Below, one piece after another: positions 12,386 through 22,255 of a stretch of DNA of 64,000 nucleotides (within the stretch, counting starts at the first letter, position 1; the number at the start of each line of letters is the position of its first letter). The notes beneath the pieces are model-generated. The model had not been told where the DNA came from and made no database searches. It was given only the letters and a program-made list of their open reading frames with translations. The DNA comes from Rhynchospora pubera (Eukaryota; Streptophyta; Magnoliopsida; Poales; Cyperaceae), in contig CM051462.1 in NCBI GenBank assembly GCA_028095005.1, forward strand, positions 87,927,846 to 87,991,845, in the 5' to 3' direction. A program made the translations under genes and the position numbers.

Positions 12386-12857
12386 CTCCCATACGGTGGA
12401 CATCTCTCGACTTACGGCTTGCCCCAACCTTCGAATTTTTTCATAACTGACGGCCGACAAAGTAATAACTGGGTGTACGACCACAACTGAAGCAGTAGCC
12501 ACGGAACAGGAACCTTTTGAGCGCCATTTGCCAGGATAGCCAAGTCCAAGCCGCGGTATAACATAGCAAGTGTGGCCGCACCCCAGTTATACTTCACTGA
12601 CTGAGATGAACAAACATCATGGAAATAAGAAGAAATAATTTTCGTTAGTTTTTCAAGATTTTAAACTAAGTTATTAAGTTACTACTAATATAAGAGTTGT
12701 TCTTAATATTTACAATTACTAACCCGACGTAACTCCAGATAAAAACAAGGAACATAATCTCCTGTGGTATCTGGAAACATCTCACCACCGATCAACTCCA
12801 ACACCAGGGCCCGTGTGTGTCTATCGATCCTATCTGCGTCCTCTGACCCGTGTGTAT
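12386..12857 (-). pseudogene. Plant mobile domain (PMD) protein, two internal exons (copy A)
   Basis: Exon 12,724-12,857 (acceptor TTTTTTTAG, donor GTTAGT) encodes a stretch with RIDRHTRALVLELIGGEMF and PDTTGDYVPCFYLELRR. Exon 12,386-12,600 (acceptor ATCTCAG, donor GTATAT) encodes YNWGAATLAMLYRGLD...WLLLQLWSYTQLLLCRPSV. This is the core of the PMD family: an arginine-threonine-arginine motif, LELIGG, YNWG..LA.LYR, LLQLW and RP. PMD proteins such as MAIN/MAIL1 act in silencing and genome stability in plants, and PMD genes are also carried by transposons. The second exon hits a TAA after GWGKP. The N-terminal part is not found. Confidence 0.75.
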
Positions 12858-12879
12858 CTAAAAAAAATTTACATGTAAT

Positions 12880-13387
12880 TTTTCATATGATTTTTTCTTA
12901 TTTTATCGTATTTTTTAAATAATTTTACAATTTATTATCTATTTTTCTAATTAATTAAGTAATGAATAAACAAAAAAGGCAAAAAAAATTCAACATAATT
13001 ATTAAATTACATATAAAATTAAATTTTATTATTCCTGATTTTTTCTTATTTTTTAAATATTTTTACAATATATTATCTATTTTTTAATTTCATTAACTAA
13101 TTAATAAACTAAATAAATAAATAAATAAAAACTTATTGTTTTTTTCTGCGCGTATGCGTCGAGAGCGAAGGGAGAGCGAGGAGAGATGGAGAGATCGGAA
13201 CGTAATATATAAGCGAAACGCAAGATCGGAATCCCAGAATATGATCTTAGCTAAGATCGGAATCCTGAATTTCGATCTTGCGATCGAAATCTGGGATTCC
13301 GATCTCATGATACTATTTAAAAAAATATTATTTTATTGATAATAATTTTAATGGATTATATTATTTAGTATTATTTTTAAAATTTCG
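12880..13387 (-). repeat. Right terminal block of MULE-1 with palindromic GATCGGAAT motifs
   Basis: An AT-rich stretch (12,880-13,130) is followed by a GA-rich leader and repeated AAGATCGGAATCC / GGATTCCGATCT motifs, ending ...AATTTCGG at 13,387. The block is matched at 53,270-53,630 in the same orientation, and its outer part at 48,978-49,130 in the opposite orientation. It is therefore a mobile end family. The - strand reads TATA box, then CT-rich leader, then PMD. Confidence 0.6.
13204..13212 (-). promoter_or_regulatory. TATA box in the MULE-1 end, reading towards PMD copy A
   Basis: On the - strand TTATATATT is followed by a pyrimidine-rich leader (TCTCCATCTCTCCTCGCTCTC) that fits a 5' UTR. 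Mutator ends are known to supply promoters for internal genes. Use for this PMD gene is inferred from position and from the same layout in MULE-2. Confidence 0.4.
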
Positions 13388-13850
13388 GCTCGACAGCCTT
13401 GGAAAGGTCTGGTCAAAAATTGGTCAGAACCCTCGAATCCTTTCCTCCACCAGCTCAATAGGCAACAGCTCCACTCAGTGACTATTATGTTTCTCGAGAG
13501 AATCCCTTTTCTCCATCCCTCTCTTCCTCTCCATCCCACCCCACCTCTTGCCTCCATTTTCATCAGCCCCACCACTCAAACATCATCCCCAAATTCCCAG
13601 TTAGCCATCGCTGACTACCTGGTCCAAACATGCGGCCTCTCCTCCGACCAGGCTCTCAAAGCCTCCAAGTATATCGACCACATCAAGACCCCCATAAGCT
13701 CGACGCAGTCGTCCAGTTCCGAAGACAAATCGGTGTAAGCGAATACAGCATCCGAAGCGCCGTGTTGCGCGACTCTCGGCTCCTTCGCTCCAGTGTCGAG
13801 AAGAACTGGAGACCCAATATCGCAAAGCTTCGAGAGGTCTCGTGTTAAAT
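13388..13850 (+). pseudogene. Truncated copy of an mTERF gene (5' 370 bp plus upstream sequence)
   Basis: 13,388-13,840 matches 55,430-55,880 closely, including ~90 bp upstream of the ATG. The copy encodes MFLERIPFLHPSL... then YLVQTCGLSSDQALKASKYI. One base is lost from the C-run at about 13,690, shifting the frame shortly after HIKTP. Homology stops abruptly after the codons for LREV (AAAGCTTCGAGAGGTC), so only the N-terminal quarter remains. The left edge coincides with the end of MULE-1. Confidence 0.85.
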
Positions 13851-14329
13851 TAAGTGTTGGACAGAAGTTTACTTTCTCCATTATAAAAAATTGTAATGGA
13901 ATGGTCAACTTCCTCTTACATACTTTACACAATCTTATTCTTTTATCTTCCCTCGGTGGAGTTCTAGAGCGAGTAAACCGGATAAATAGTTTCTCTCTTT
14001 TTCTTGTTTTTCTTTTCCCAACCTTTATCTTCCCTCGATGGAGTTCTCGAGCGAGTAAACCGGATAAATGTATCTTCTCAGGTTTAGCTCGGTCTGATGA
14101 TAATATTTTAAATTAAAAATTGAAGATATTCGTTTTTTTCTAATTAAATTGGGAATGACAAAAAAAAGTTCCCTGTCAATTAGGATATGACAAAATCATT
14201 CTTTTATTCCAAGTATATAAACTTGTAGTTATGCTACTTACATAATTAATAAAAAATTATATAAAGTTTATATTTAACAATGCAAAACATGATGCAAATT
14301 ACAATCAATAATATTAAATAATTCGGAGA
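13851..14329. other. Intergenic DNA between the mTERF fragment and MULE-2
   Basis: There is no gene. Two copies of a ~41-bp motif (CTTCCCTCGGTGGAGTTCTA with GAGCGAGTAAACCGGATAAAT) lie at about 13,948 and 14,027. The remainder is AT-rich. The last nine bases (14,330-14,338) are the MULE-2 target duplication. Confidence 0.6.
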
Positions 14330-14338
14330 CAGCAATTG

Positions 14339-14516
14339 CCGAATTTTTTATTATTAATAATTATTATAAAATAATAAATGGATTTAGTAAATCGAGAAAT
14401 CTTTTAATAAGTATAGTAAAGTCCAGACGCCAGGGGTGGACGACGCCATTGGTAGTGGCGTCTCCATGCAACTGGCGACGTCATTGGTACTGGCGTCTCC
14501 CATCCTATATATTCGG
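14339..14516 (+). repeat. Left terminal inverted repeat of MULE-2
   Basis: It is the inverted partner of 44,452-44,627. It contains GCGTCTCC/GGCGAC-rich sequence and, at its inner edge, a TATA-like CCTATATATTCGG (about 14,504-14,516) followed by a CTCTCCTCTCCT leader. No coding sequence follows on the + strand. Confidence 0.9.
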
Positions 14517-15516
14517 CCCCTTTCTTTCCACAGCGAAACCATTATCCTCTCCTCTCCTCTCCTTGTTTAAAACCGGAAAAAAAATACGAAAATCAGAAAA
14601 AATTAGAAATGAAAAAATATGAAAAACCAAAGAGAAAACTAGCAATAGTTGGTACATAATAAAAAAATTTTGGTGTGGAATCTATCGTAATATGTAGGGG
14701 ACGGCTCAACAGATTGACCTTTCGAGTCGAACAAAATGGATTTGAAGAGTCAGTTGAAGAGGCTCATCTACGAATATAGAGCGTATTCACTTTAGCTCTT
14801 GGGTTACCCAATTGGAAGAAGAGGGTACAAGTTAGGACGTTCGGTGTTTTTTCGAAGTTAAATATTGTAACTTTTAGTATTGTAATAAAATGATTGTTGT
14901 AATTGAGTTAAAATTATTAATAAAATGATTGTTGTAATTGTATGTTATTTTTTGTGACAATAATTGTTGTAATTGGATTAAAATTATTAAAAAAATGATT
15001 GTTGTAATTAGAAGTTTTATTTTTTTTACATTTAAGAAAATTATTATACATTTGAAAGTGTAAATTGTACTTACAAAATATTTAGTTAAAAAAACTTTAA
15101 TTATTAATTATTTAGATAGAATTTTTATAATTTTTCATTATATTTTTAAATTTGTCATTTTACTTTTAAATAAAATTTAATGCTACTCTTAATTCGTAAT
15201 AAAAAAATTCACTTATTCTATATTATATAATTAATTATTATAAAAAAAATTTTAGTAGCAAATTTGATATATAAAAAAATTCACTTATTGTACAATGAAA
15301 AAATTTGATATATAAAAAAATTCAATCTTCATTGTATACTATGACAATTTTTAGTTTTTAAATTTTGAGATATAAATTTATAATTTTTTTTATCATATTT
15401 TTTAATTTGTCGTTATACTTTGAACTAATAGAAGTACATAATATAATTTAATCAATCATCATTTAAAATAACTTACTAAACCATTACACTCATAATTTTG
15501 ACAATAAAATTAAAAC
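14517..15516. other. AT-rich region inside the left end of MULE-2
   Basis: It is composed of A/T-rich repeats (AAAATGATTGTTGTAATT at about 14,890, 14,925 and 14,993; TATAAAAAAATTCACTTATT-like pieces near 15,200-15,330). A short stretch at 14,700-14,830 is less biased but has no long frame. Nothing else is supported. Confidence 0.5.
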
Positions 15517-16534
15517 TTAGAGATTTTGACTATCTAAATGCTGTAGAATTTCATCCCACCATGGTTGCTCATCTTGCTCATTAATTTGCTGTTGAATACT
15601 CGCACCAGTGTTTTCATTGAATTGAGCGGCTTCGTTCCAGAAATCTGCATGACCTTCTTGTTGATTAGTTGCACCGGCGATTTCAGCGAATTGAGCGGCT
15701 TCGTTCCAAAAAGGCGCGTCATCTGGTTGTTGATTACTCGCACCAGTGTTGTCAGCGAATTGAGCGGCTTCGTTCCAGAAAGCAGCGTCACTTTCTTGTT
15801 TTTCTTTCTCTGCCATTCGTCTTGCTGCAATTTTTTGAAGTTCATCACTCTTATTCATTTCTCTCAATATTTGCTCTGATCTTCTCAATATTTTTTTTCC
15901 TTGCCTCTTCTTCCCTTAATTTTTTTTGACGATCCATTTCTTCCTCTTTTTCTTTAATAATTCTACAGTCTCTCTGTCCCAACCTCTTTGTTCATTCTCG
16001 TCGTGACGTTTGTGCTCATGGTAGTGGTCACGCAAAATGTTTTCTTTGTAATTGAAAACTTGAGCACACCTTGTACAGCTCACTGTGTGGTCTCCACGAA
16101 AGTTTTATATTATCTCGTAAACTGCCGAGTGTGTTGGTTCAGATGAGAAATAGGGTTTTGGTCGTTGTTGGGGGATGGGTTGAGGTTCTTTGTAATATTT
16201 TTTGAAGCAGTCATAATTTTTTGGTCGGTTGAGATTTTTTCGTGTTCCCGCCATCGCCGCTCCAGTTACTCCTCCGTTCTCTTTCCGACCCACCATTAAT
16301 GTGCCATTGGTAGTGCATTTTTAACTGGAGTACGTGGCCCTCTTAAGTGGTGTCTTCATGAATGTTGTATTTTAAAGTGTGATAACATGACCGGCAAATT
16401 GTCTGATATTCTCCGTTTTCTGGTTGATTTTTATTGGCAGGGTAATGGTAGAAAGTTGGTAAATACTCAATCTGGGTTGCTGTTCGATAGTTTGGAACAT
16501 CATTGTTTGAGTTAGACCTATTTTCTTTCTCCAT
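15517..16534 (-). pseudogene. Unrecognised protein with a C2H2-like finger and three FWNEAAQF repeats, disrupted
   Basis: Reading leftwards from an ATG at 16,534 (MEKENRSNSNN...), the pieces fall in changing frames. First is an N-terminal piece with CRSCYHTLKY, then MAGTRKNLNRPKNYDCFKKY and QQRPKPYFSSEPTHS. Next come an in-frame TAA at 16,105-16,107 and a possible zinc finger, C-T-R-C then H-Y-H-E-H, at about 15,990-16,080. A charged coiled-coil-like stretch and three ~22-residue repeats each containing FWNEAAQF close it. At least one frameshift near 16,340 and others near 15,890 (A8 run) and 15,975 break it. I do not recognise the family. It could be a second gene carried by the element, with a DNA-binding role, but that is a guess. 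Confidence 0.45.
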
Positions 16535-16672
16535 TGTACTAAAGTTTTTCAAAAGGAGGTAGTGGGTGTTGTGTATTATGCTTGGTGTTGTGTATTCTGA
16601 TTGATGAATGATATTTTTATATACCATTTTAGAGTTACAAATTAATAAAAAATATTTTTTTTCAAACTTTAT

Positions 16673-17048
16673 CAGAACACGCTTGTCCTTTATCACAATA
16701 TTTTTTCAGTGTAGGCTTCATACTTTTCAGGCTTTTGAGTATACTTTTCAGACGCCTTTCTTTTCACTTTTTGAGCAAGACAAGCGTGGTTTGATATGCT
16801 TTTCAGACATTTCAGTATAATTTTCAGACAAGCGTGGTTTGATATACTTTTTAGCTTTTTCAGAACACGCTTGTCCTTTATCACAATGTTTTTTCAGTGT
16901 AGGCTTCAAACTTTTCAGGCTTTTGAGTATATTTTTCAGATGCCTTTCTTTTTACTTTTTGAGCAAGACAAGCGTGGTTTGATATACTTTTCAGACTTTT
17001 CAGTATGATTTTCAGACAAGCGTGGTTTGATATACTTTTTAGCTTTAT
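16673..17048 (+). repeat. Two tandem 188-bp units (TTTTCAGAC-rich)
   Basis: CAGAACACGCTTGTCC begins units at 16,673 and 16,861. The units are very similar and contain many internal AC-A-AGCGTGGTTTGATATAC and CTTTTCAGAC motifs. They abut another array of the same period but different sequence. Confidence 0.85.
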
Positions 17049-18050
17049 CAGACAAGCGCGAAACTTTTGGCATGCAGAGCTGTTTTTTTAACATAAGTGT
17101 GATTATCTTGCTGTATTGTCAATTTTGTTTTGACAAAACGGTTCGTCCAAAAATTTTGAAATTGAAATATACGGAAATTGGTCTGCCAAAGAGAACGTAA
17201 AATTTTTCTGTGAATTTTCGAACCTTCGTTGACGGATTTCAAGCGCGAAACTCTTGGCATGCAGAGCAGTTTTTTTAACGTAAGTGTGATTATCTTGCTG
17301 TATTGTCAATTTTGTTTTGACAAAACGGTTCGCCCAAAAATTTTGAAATTGAAATATACAGAAATTGGTCCGCCAAAGAGAACGTAGAATATTTCTGTGA
17401 ATTTGTCGAACCTTCGTTTACAGATTTCAAGCGCGAAACTTTTGGCATGCAGAGCAGTTTTTTAACGTAAGTGTCATTATCTTGCTGTATTGTCAATTTT
17501 GTTTTGACAAAACGGTTCGTCCAAAAATTTTGAAATTGAAATATACAGAAATTGGTCCGCCAAAGAGCACGTACAATATTTCTGTGAATTGTTCGAACCT
17601 TCTTTGACGGATTTCAAGCGCGAAACTTTTGGCATGCATAGCTGTTTTTTTAATGTAAGTGTGATTATCTTGCTGTATTGTCAATTTTGTTTTGACAAAA
17701 CGGTTCGTCCAAAAATTTTGAAAATGAAATATACGGAAATTGGTCTGCCAAAGAGCACGTAGAATTTTTCTGTGAATTTTTCGAACCTTCGTTGATGGAT
17801 TTCTAGCGCGAAACTTTTGACATGCAGAACTGTTTTTTTAACGTAAGTGTGATTATCTTGCTGTATTGTCAATTTTGTTTTGACAAAACGGTTCGTCCAA
17901 AATTTTTGAAATTGAAATATACAGAACTTGGTCTGCCAAAGAGCACGTAGAAGTTTTCTGTGAATTTTTCGAACCTTGGTTGACGGATTTCTAGTGCGAA
18001 ACTTTTGACATACAGAGCTGTTTTTTTAACGTGAGTGTGATTATCCAAAC
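17049..18050 (+). repeat. 188-bp tandem array (5 units) just downstream of the PMD stop codon
   Basis: TGACAAAACGGTTCG recurs at 17,131, 17,318, 17,505, 17,693 and 17,881, giving spacings of 187-188 bp. Units contain GCGCGAAACTTTTGGCATGC, AGAGCTGTTTTTTTAACG and GTGTGATTATCTTGCTG. The array is homologous to the ~190-bp array at 5.44-6.20 kb, and like that one lies immediately 3' of a PMD gene on the - strand. Confidence 0.9.
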
Positions 18051-18215
18051 AACATAAACTCAAAGTATAATCCAAATAAACTACAAGTTCCAAACAACAT
18101 ACAAATAAAATACAATCACATCAGACATATAACAAATCCCAAACATAAAAATCACTAATAATCAGCAGGTGTAAATCTATCCGGAGAATTGCGGGCACGT
18201 GGGCTACCTCTACGA

Positions 18216-20507
18216 TTAATTAGGGGTACGATCCACTACTGTCGGCTCTGGATGGACCACTGATGTACCTGCCTCCTCATCACGTGTCCCTGGTCCAAAA
18301 ACTGTCTTGGACTGCCGAGCATAAACTGGTGAGTCCAACCCGTAGTCCTGAATAGTGATATCCAATTCGGGGTTGAACGACAGTGGCGGAGTCTGCTGCG
18401 TGTCAAACTGAGAAGAAGGTGGTGGTACCTCCTGCGTGCTAGAAGGATCTAGAATCTGCGTCTCACATGTACAAACAAAATTAAAAAAATTGGATATATA
18501 ATATAAAATTAAATTGAAGCGAATATAATTTAGAAACGTACCTGCAACGCCGAAAGAACCCAACAAGTCTTGGAACGTGCTCCAATTTGGATTGTCCAAA
18601 TCGCCCTCTGATTCTAGCTAATTCATCAATTCTTCATTGGGTGCGAATGATCCAGGAATGTGTTGCCCAATATCTTCCAGAGGAGTGACCGGTATGTCAT
18701 CAACTGGTGGAAAGTTGTGCCTACTCAACACATCTTGTAACATGGTTGGTTGGTTGACATCCTACAACTCCCCTCTGCTGGTTAGCAGCAATGACTTCCC
18801 TATCCGTCTGTACCCTCTTACAATGGCTAGTCGTGTCCCCGTGTAAGCCACTTGTAAGGTGCGTGCGATCTAAAATGTAACATATATTTTTCACTTACAA
18901 CACTGTATAAAATGTAATTTTTTAAATTTTTCAATTGAAACATGCCTAAAAATGTACCGTTCGATTTGTCTTCCTCCAAGAAGGTTCTTGTTGCAATCGC
19001 GGCAGTCGAGCCGGTGGTGGAGGGACTTCACGTACATCTAGGGTGCGTTTGGATAGGTGTGGGAAGAAGGGAAGAAGGGAAGAAGTGGGAAGAAGTATTG
19101 GGAAGTGTGTAACTTTGTGAAGAGTTTGGATTGTTTATAATTTTTTTTCTTCCCATCTTCCTTCTTCCTCTTCTTCTTCTCTCATCCAAACGCACCCCTA
19201 GATTGGCGGTGTTCACTTCAACGGAGACGATCCTGATACTAGCTCCGTATTTGTGGTACCACGTCCAGTACTCATCATCATGTCTCTGCAATTTAAATGG
19301 CCCGGCTTGGTACAAAAAATTGTCTTCCATGTTATTCCAAGTTTCCTTCACCCAACTCCACGCATCGCTCCAATCTTTATCCATATCTGTCGAGTTGTTA
19401 ATTTCATTTAATTCCTTTTGAACAGTCCAAGGCTGCAAATGCATAAATTTAATGTCAATTTAAATTTAAACAAGTAAAAAAAGATAATAATTTTTTTTAA
19501 TTTATAGAAGTGCATACATTTTTTCACTTAAACCATGCATAAAAATGTACCAAAATTTTTTCAATTACAATTATACCTTCGTTGTTGGAGGTGGAACTAT
19601 TTGACGCTTTCCAATTTGTCGTGCAACCCGACCAGAATAAATCCACGTCACAATGTTGAAGCACACGAGTGGAACAATCCTCAAAAAAACTCCTGAAACG
19701 TCATCGGCGGTGATCGGCCTATACTCGCGTCATGTTGCGTATGGGCTCCACATGACCCAATCTGCATGTAATGCAACAAGCGCAGCCCGTGACTCCTCCA
19801 CACCAATATGGCTCGAACAATTAACCCAAAGACGCGGATCCGTCCACATCCTACATTATAAACGAAATAATTTAAATTCAAACAAAAATAAAAAAAATAA
19901 TAATTGAAATGAACATGGTCATACATACCTCACGTATGGAACAACTGAAGCTCTGTCGGGGAGTCCAAATAAATCATGGTTGAAGGTATTACCAGGGCGG
20001 CAAACCGGGAGCCGAGTCCAAGCCCACATCTGAAGCAATAACAAAGGTCCATCAATATTCGGAACGCCACTGTCAGGTTGCCACGTAGAAGCCGTGCCCA
20101 ATGAGCGAAATAGACATGCAAGTATTGCTGCCCCCAGTTAATATTATATGGGTTACTCACATCCTACATTATTTAAGTTTGACAAAAATCATACAACATC
20201 CTTAATAATAAAGTTATAACCACATTTTTTTATCATATAATTTTCCTATAAATATAATTTTAGCTTAATTTTTAAGTACACAAATTAACACAAAAGAAAT
20301 TTTCCTATAATTATACATTCATTTTTTCATACCTTAAGAAAAGTAAAAAAGCATGGATGAACAAACGTTCCAGAAGTGTTTGGGAACATAACACAACCAA
20401 ACAACTCCAAGACGTAAGCCCTGACATAACGATCCCAACCCGCTTCGTCTTCGTCATCAGGGAATTGCTTACACAAGCCTCGCAACCAGCTCAACCTTAT
20501 TGCTTTC
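18216..20507 (-). pseudogene. Plant mobile domain (PMD, aminotransferase-like) protein, copy B
   Basis: Exons on the - strand with GT..AG borders are 20,333-20,507 (IRLSWLRGLCKQF, VRAYVLELFGCVMF), 19,929-20,163 (YNINWG...LLLLQMWAWTRLPVCRP), 19,577-19,850 (VPLVCFNIVTWIYSGRVARQ, IGKRQIVPPP), 18,958-19,432 (WTWYHKYGASIR; REVPPPPARLPRLQQEPSWR), about 18,545-18,870, and 18,216-18,474 ending TAA. These are the successive PMD blocks. Damage includes one G lost in the G-run of the YNINWG exon near 20,130, TGA at 19,730-19,732, and a 157-bp MITE inside the fourth listed exon. The N-terminal PMD exons are absent. Upstream AT-rich intron-like sequence is interrupted by retrotransposons and resumes at 43,721. 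PMD proteins are nuclear and linked to silencing; this copy is inactive. Confidence 0.8.
19041..19197. mobile_element. Tourist-like MITE inserted in a PMD exon (157 bp)
   Basis: TIRs are GGGTGCGTTTGGAT / ATCCAAACGCACCC, flanked by a 3-bp CTA duplication (19,038-19,040 and 19,198-19,200). That fits PIF/Harbinger non-autonomous elements. Two relatives lie at 60,894 and 61,089. It splits the PMD coding sequence between TANL and REVPPP. Confidence 0.85.
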
Positions 20508-20860
20508 CTGATATGAATTATGAAAATTAGTTTTTTCAAAACTATATTCATTATATTGTGGAGAAATTATCTAAAATTTTTGTTAATATTTATTTTTTCA
20601 AAACTAAATTCACTATATTGTGGAAAAATTATCTAAACACATTATTAATATCTATTTTTAGAAAAATAAATTCATTATATTGTGCCTTAATTATGTAAAC
20701 AAATTTTTAATATCTATTTTTCGAAAAATAAATTCATTATATTGTTCCTAAATTATATAAAAAAAATTTCAAATTAAACACAATTTTCCTATAATTATAC
20801 AATTTGGCTTAATTAAACACAATTTGGCTTAATTATAAATGATAACCTACTATCTAGCTC
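20508..20860. other. AT-rich intron-like sequence of PMD copy B
   Basis: Repeats of TTCCTATAATTATACAATTTGGCTTAATT type occur here and again right of the retrotransposon block at 43,721-44,100. This shows that the two segments were once continuous. Confidence 0.6.
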
Positions 20861-21474
20861 ATAGATCTCAACAAAGAATTTAGATAAACAAGAGTAGGAA
20901 TTTCTAATTTTATTTCACTCTTAATCAATTTAGTACATAGTTTCTCCAGGTTTACAGAATGTCTAACCCCCCTTTCCTCATGGAGAGGGGTTCCTATTTA
21001 TAGTCGTATGGTGGTCCCGCACTGCATCGGATCTTCTGTGGCCTCCTTGTGTCTTCATCTTCCTTACTCGGCTATGACACGAAGGTCGCTGTGACCTCTC
21101 CCAACCTCGGCATGCCCCTTCTTCACTTATGACCCGCACTCATTTGTGCGAGGTTGAGTCGAGGCTTCCTTAGCGGCTGTCATCCAAAGGTCACAGAGCA
21201 TCCCGCGACCGTTATGGAAAGGGCACCTGTGCTCAGAAACCGTTTCCTCCAGAGGGCCCACCGGAAGGGGTCCCCTCTAACGGTTTCTGACCCTGGCCCT
21301 ATACTAAGCGCAACGGCTTTGGGTCCACTTTAATCATAACAGCTTGCGAGCTCCTTTCTCTAAGGGGCCTCAAAAAGGATTCTTCGAACATTCTTTCATG
21401 GTCTTTTCCTGTATTTGGGCCTCAAACAAGGCTTTTCGTAACTATTGGGCCCGCGTTCTGATCTGACTGTATCA
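20861..21474 (-). repeat. Left LTR of retrotransposon 1 (its 3' LTR)
   Basis: It is almost the same as 43,111-43,720 with scattered substitutions. The - strand carries ACTATAAATAGGAACC, a TATA box, near 20,990-21,003. The sequence inside it (GAAGCTCGAGGGCTAA on the - strand, directly before TGATACAG) is a plausible polypurine tract, supporting the leftward orientation. Confidence 0.8.
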
Positions 21475-22255
21475 TTAGCCCTCGAGCTTCTGATAAATAT
21501 TTGCATTCTATCAGAAGTTCTTCAGAGGGAGCTCAGGTAACAATAGCGAGCTTTAAGCGATGTTCGAGCGATGTTTGCTTGTCGACCAAATTCTCTAAGA
21601 GGAAAAATACTGAATTCTGCTCGGTTACTATAATTTGCAAGCCCTCAAGTGATGTTAGTTGAAGAGAATACTAAATTTTGCCCCATTACTGCAGTTTGCA
21701 AGCCCTCAGATGGTATTAATTGATATCTGAACCTATCCGACGCAGTCGCACATCGAGGGTTGGTATTGTCAAACCTTCGTGCGATGTTGGCAGAGATATC
21801 TAGCGAATAAAATAATATAAAAAGGTGGGGACCACATAAACTTCTATAGGGATTCTACAAGATCTTCCCATTATTACGTTTCTTGGGGGATCGCGTCGCA
21901 ACGATTTGTCTTCTCGTTGGGATTTGAAAAGGGGTAAAGCTCCTTTTTAGGAGGGAAAAACGAGGAGACGTGTCTTTTATATAGACTCAAAGTCATCATC
22001 TCTTTCTCTCTCCATTCCCAGTACACTCTCTGTGCCCTTGCGGTTATTCTCTTCTTTTTTGCATTCCGGTGAACTTCCGATTGCTGCTCCTCCTTTCCCC
22101 TTTTTCTTCCATCTTTGTACGACGGCAACTACTGGGTATTGGTACTAATCTTTTCTTGTTCTTGCCTTTCTTTTTATTACTTTCGTTCTGTCGTAACTTA
22201 TTCGCTTGTTCTTACTGTTATTTCGCTTAAATTTTCTGTGTTGTTTAGTTCCGCC
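21475..22255. other. Leader/upstream region of the antisense ORF in retrotransposon 1
   Basis: A TATA-like TTTTATATAGACTC near 21,974, a CT-rich stretch, and a possible 5' UTR intron (GTATTGGT near 22,135 to TTGTTTAG before the ATG at 22,256) suggest a + strand transcription unit starting about 22.0 kb. No coding sequence precedes the ATG. All of this is inference from motifs. Confidence 0.35.

Larger units (their letters stand above)
2577..13387 (+). mobile_element. MULE-1: Mutator-like element carrying a transposase and a convergent plant mobile domain gene (decayed)
   Basis: Parts in order are a transposase pseudogene (+), a ~190-bp tandem array, and PMD pseudogene exons on the - strand interrupted by a ~5.2-kb insertion. 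Last comes a terminal block (about 12,880-13,387) with a TATA box and a CT/GA-rich leader. The right end ...AATTTCGG abuts mTERF-derived sequence at 13,388. The left end is not seen because an LTR retrotransposon occupies it. Grouping these parts into one element is inferred from order, from the same PMD-array arrangement in MULE-2, and from two other copies of the terminal block at 48,978 and 53,455. Confidence 0.5.
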
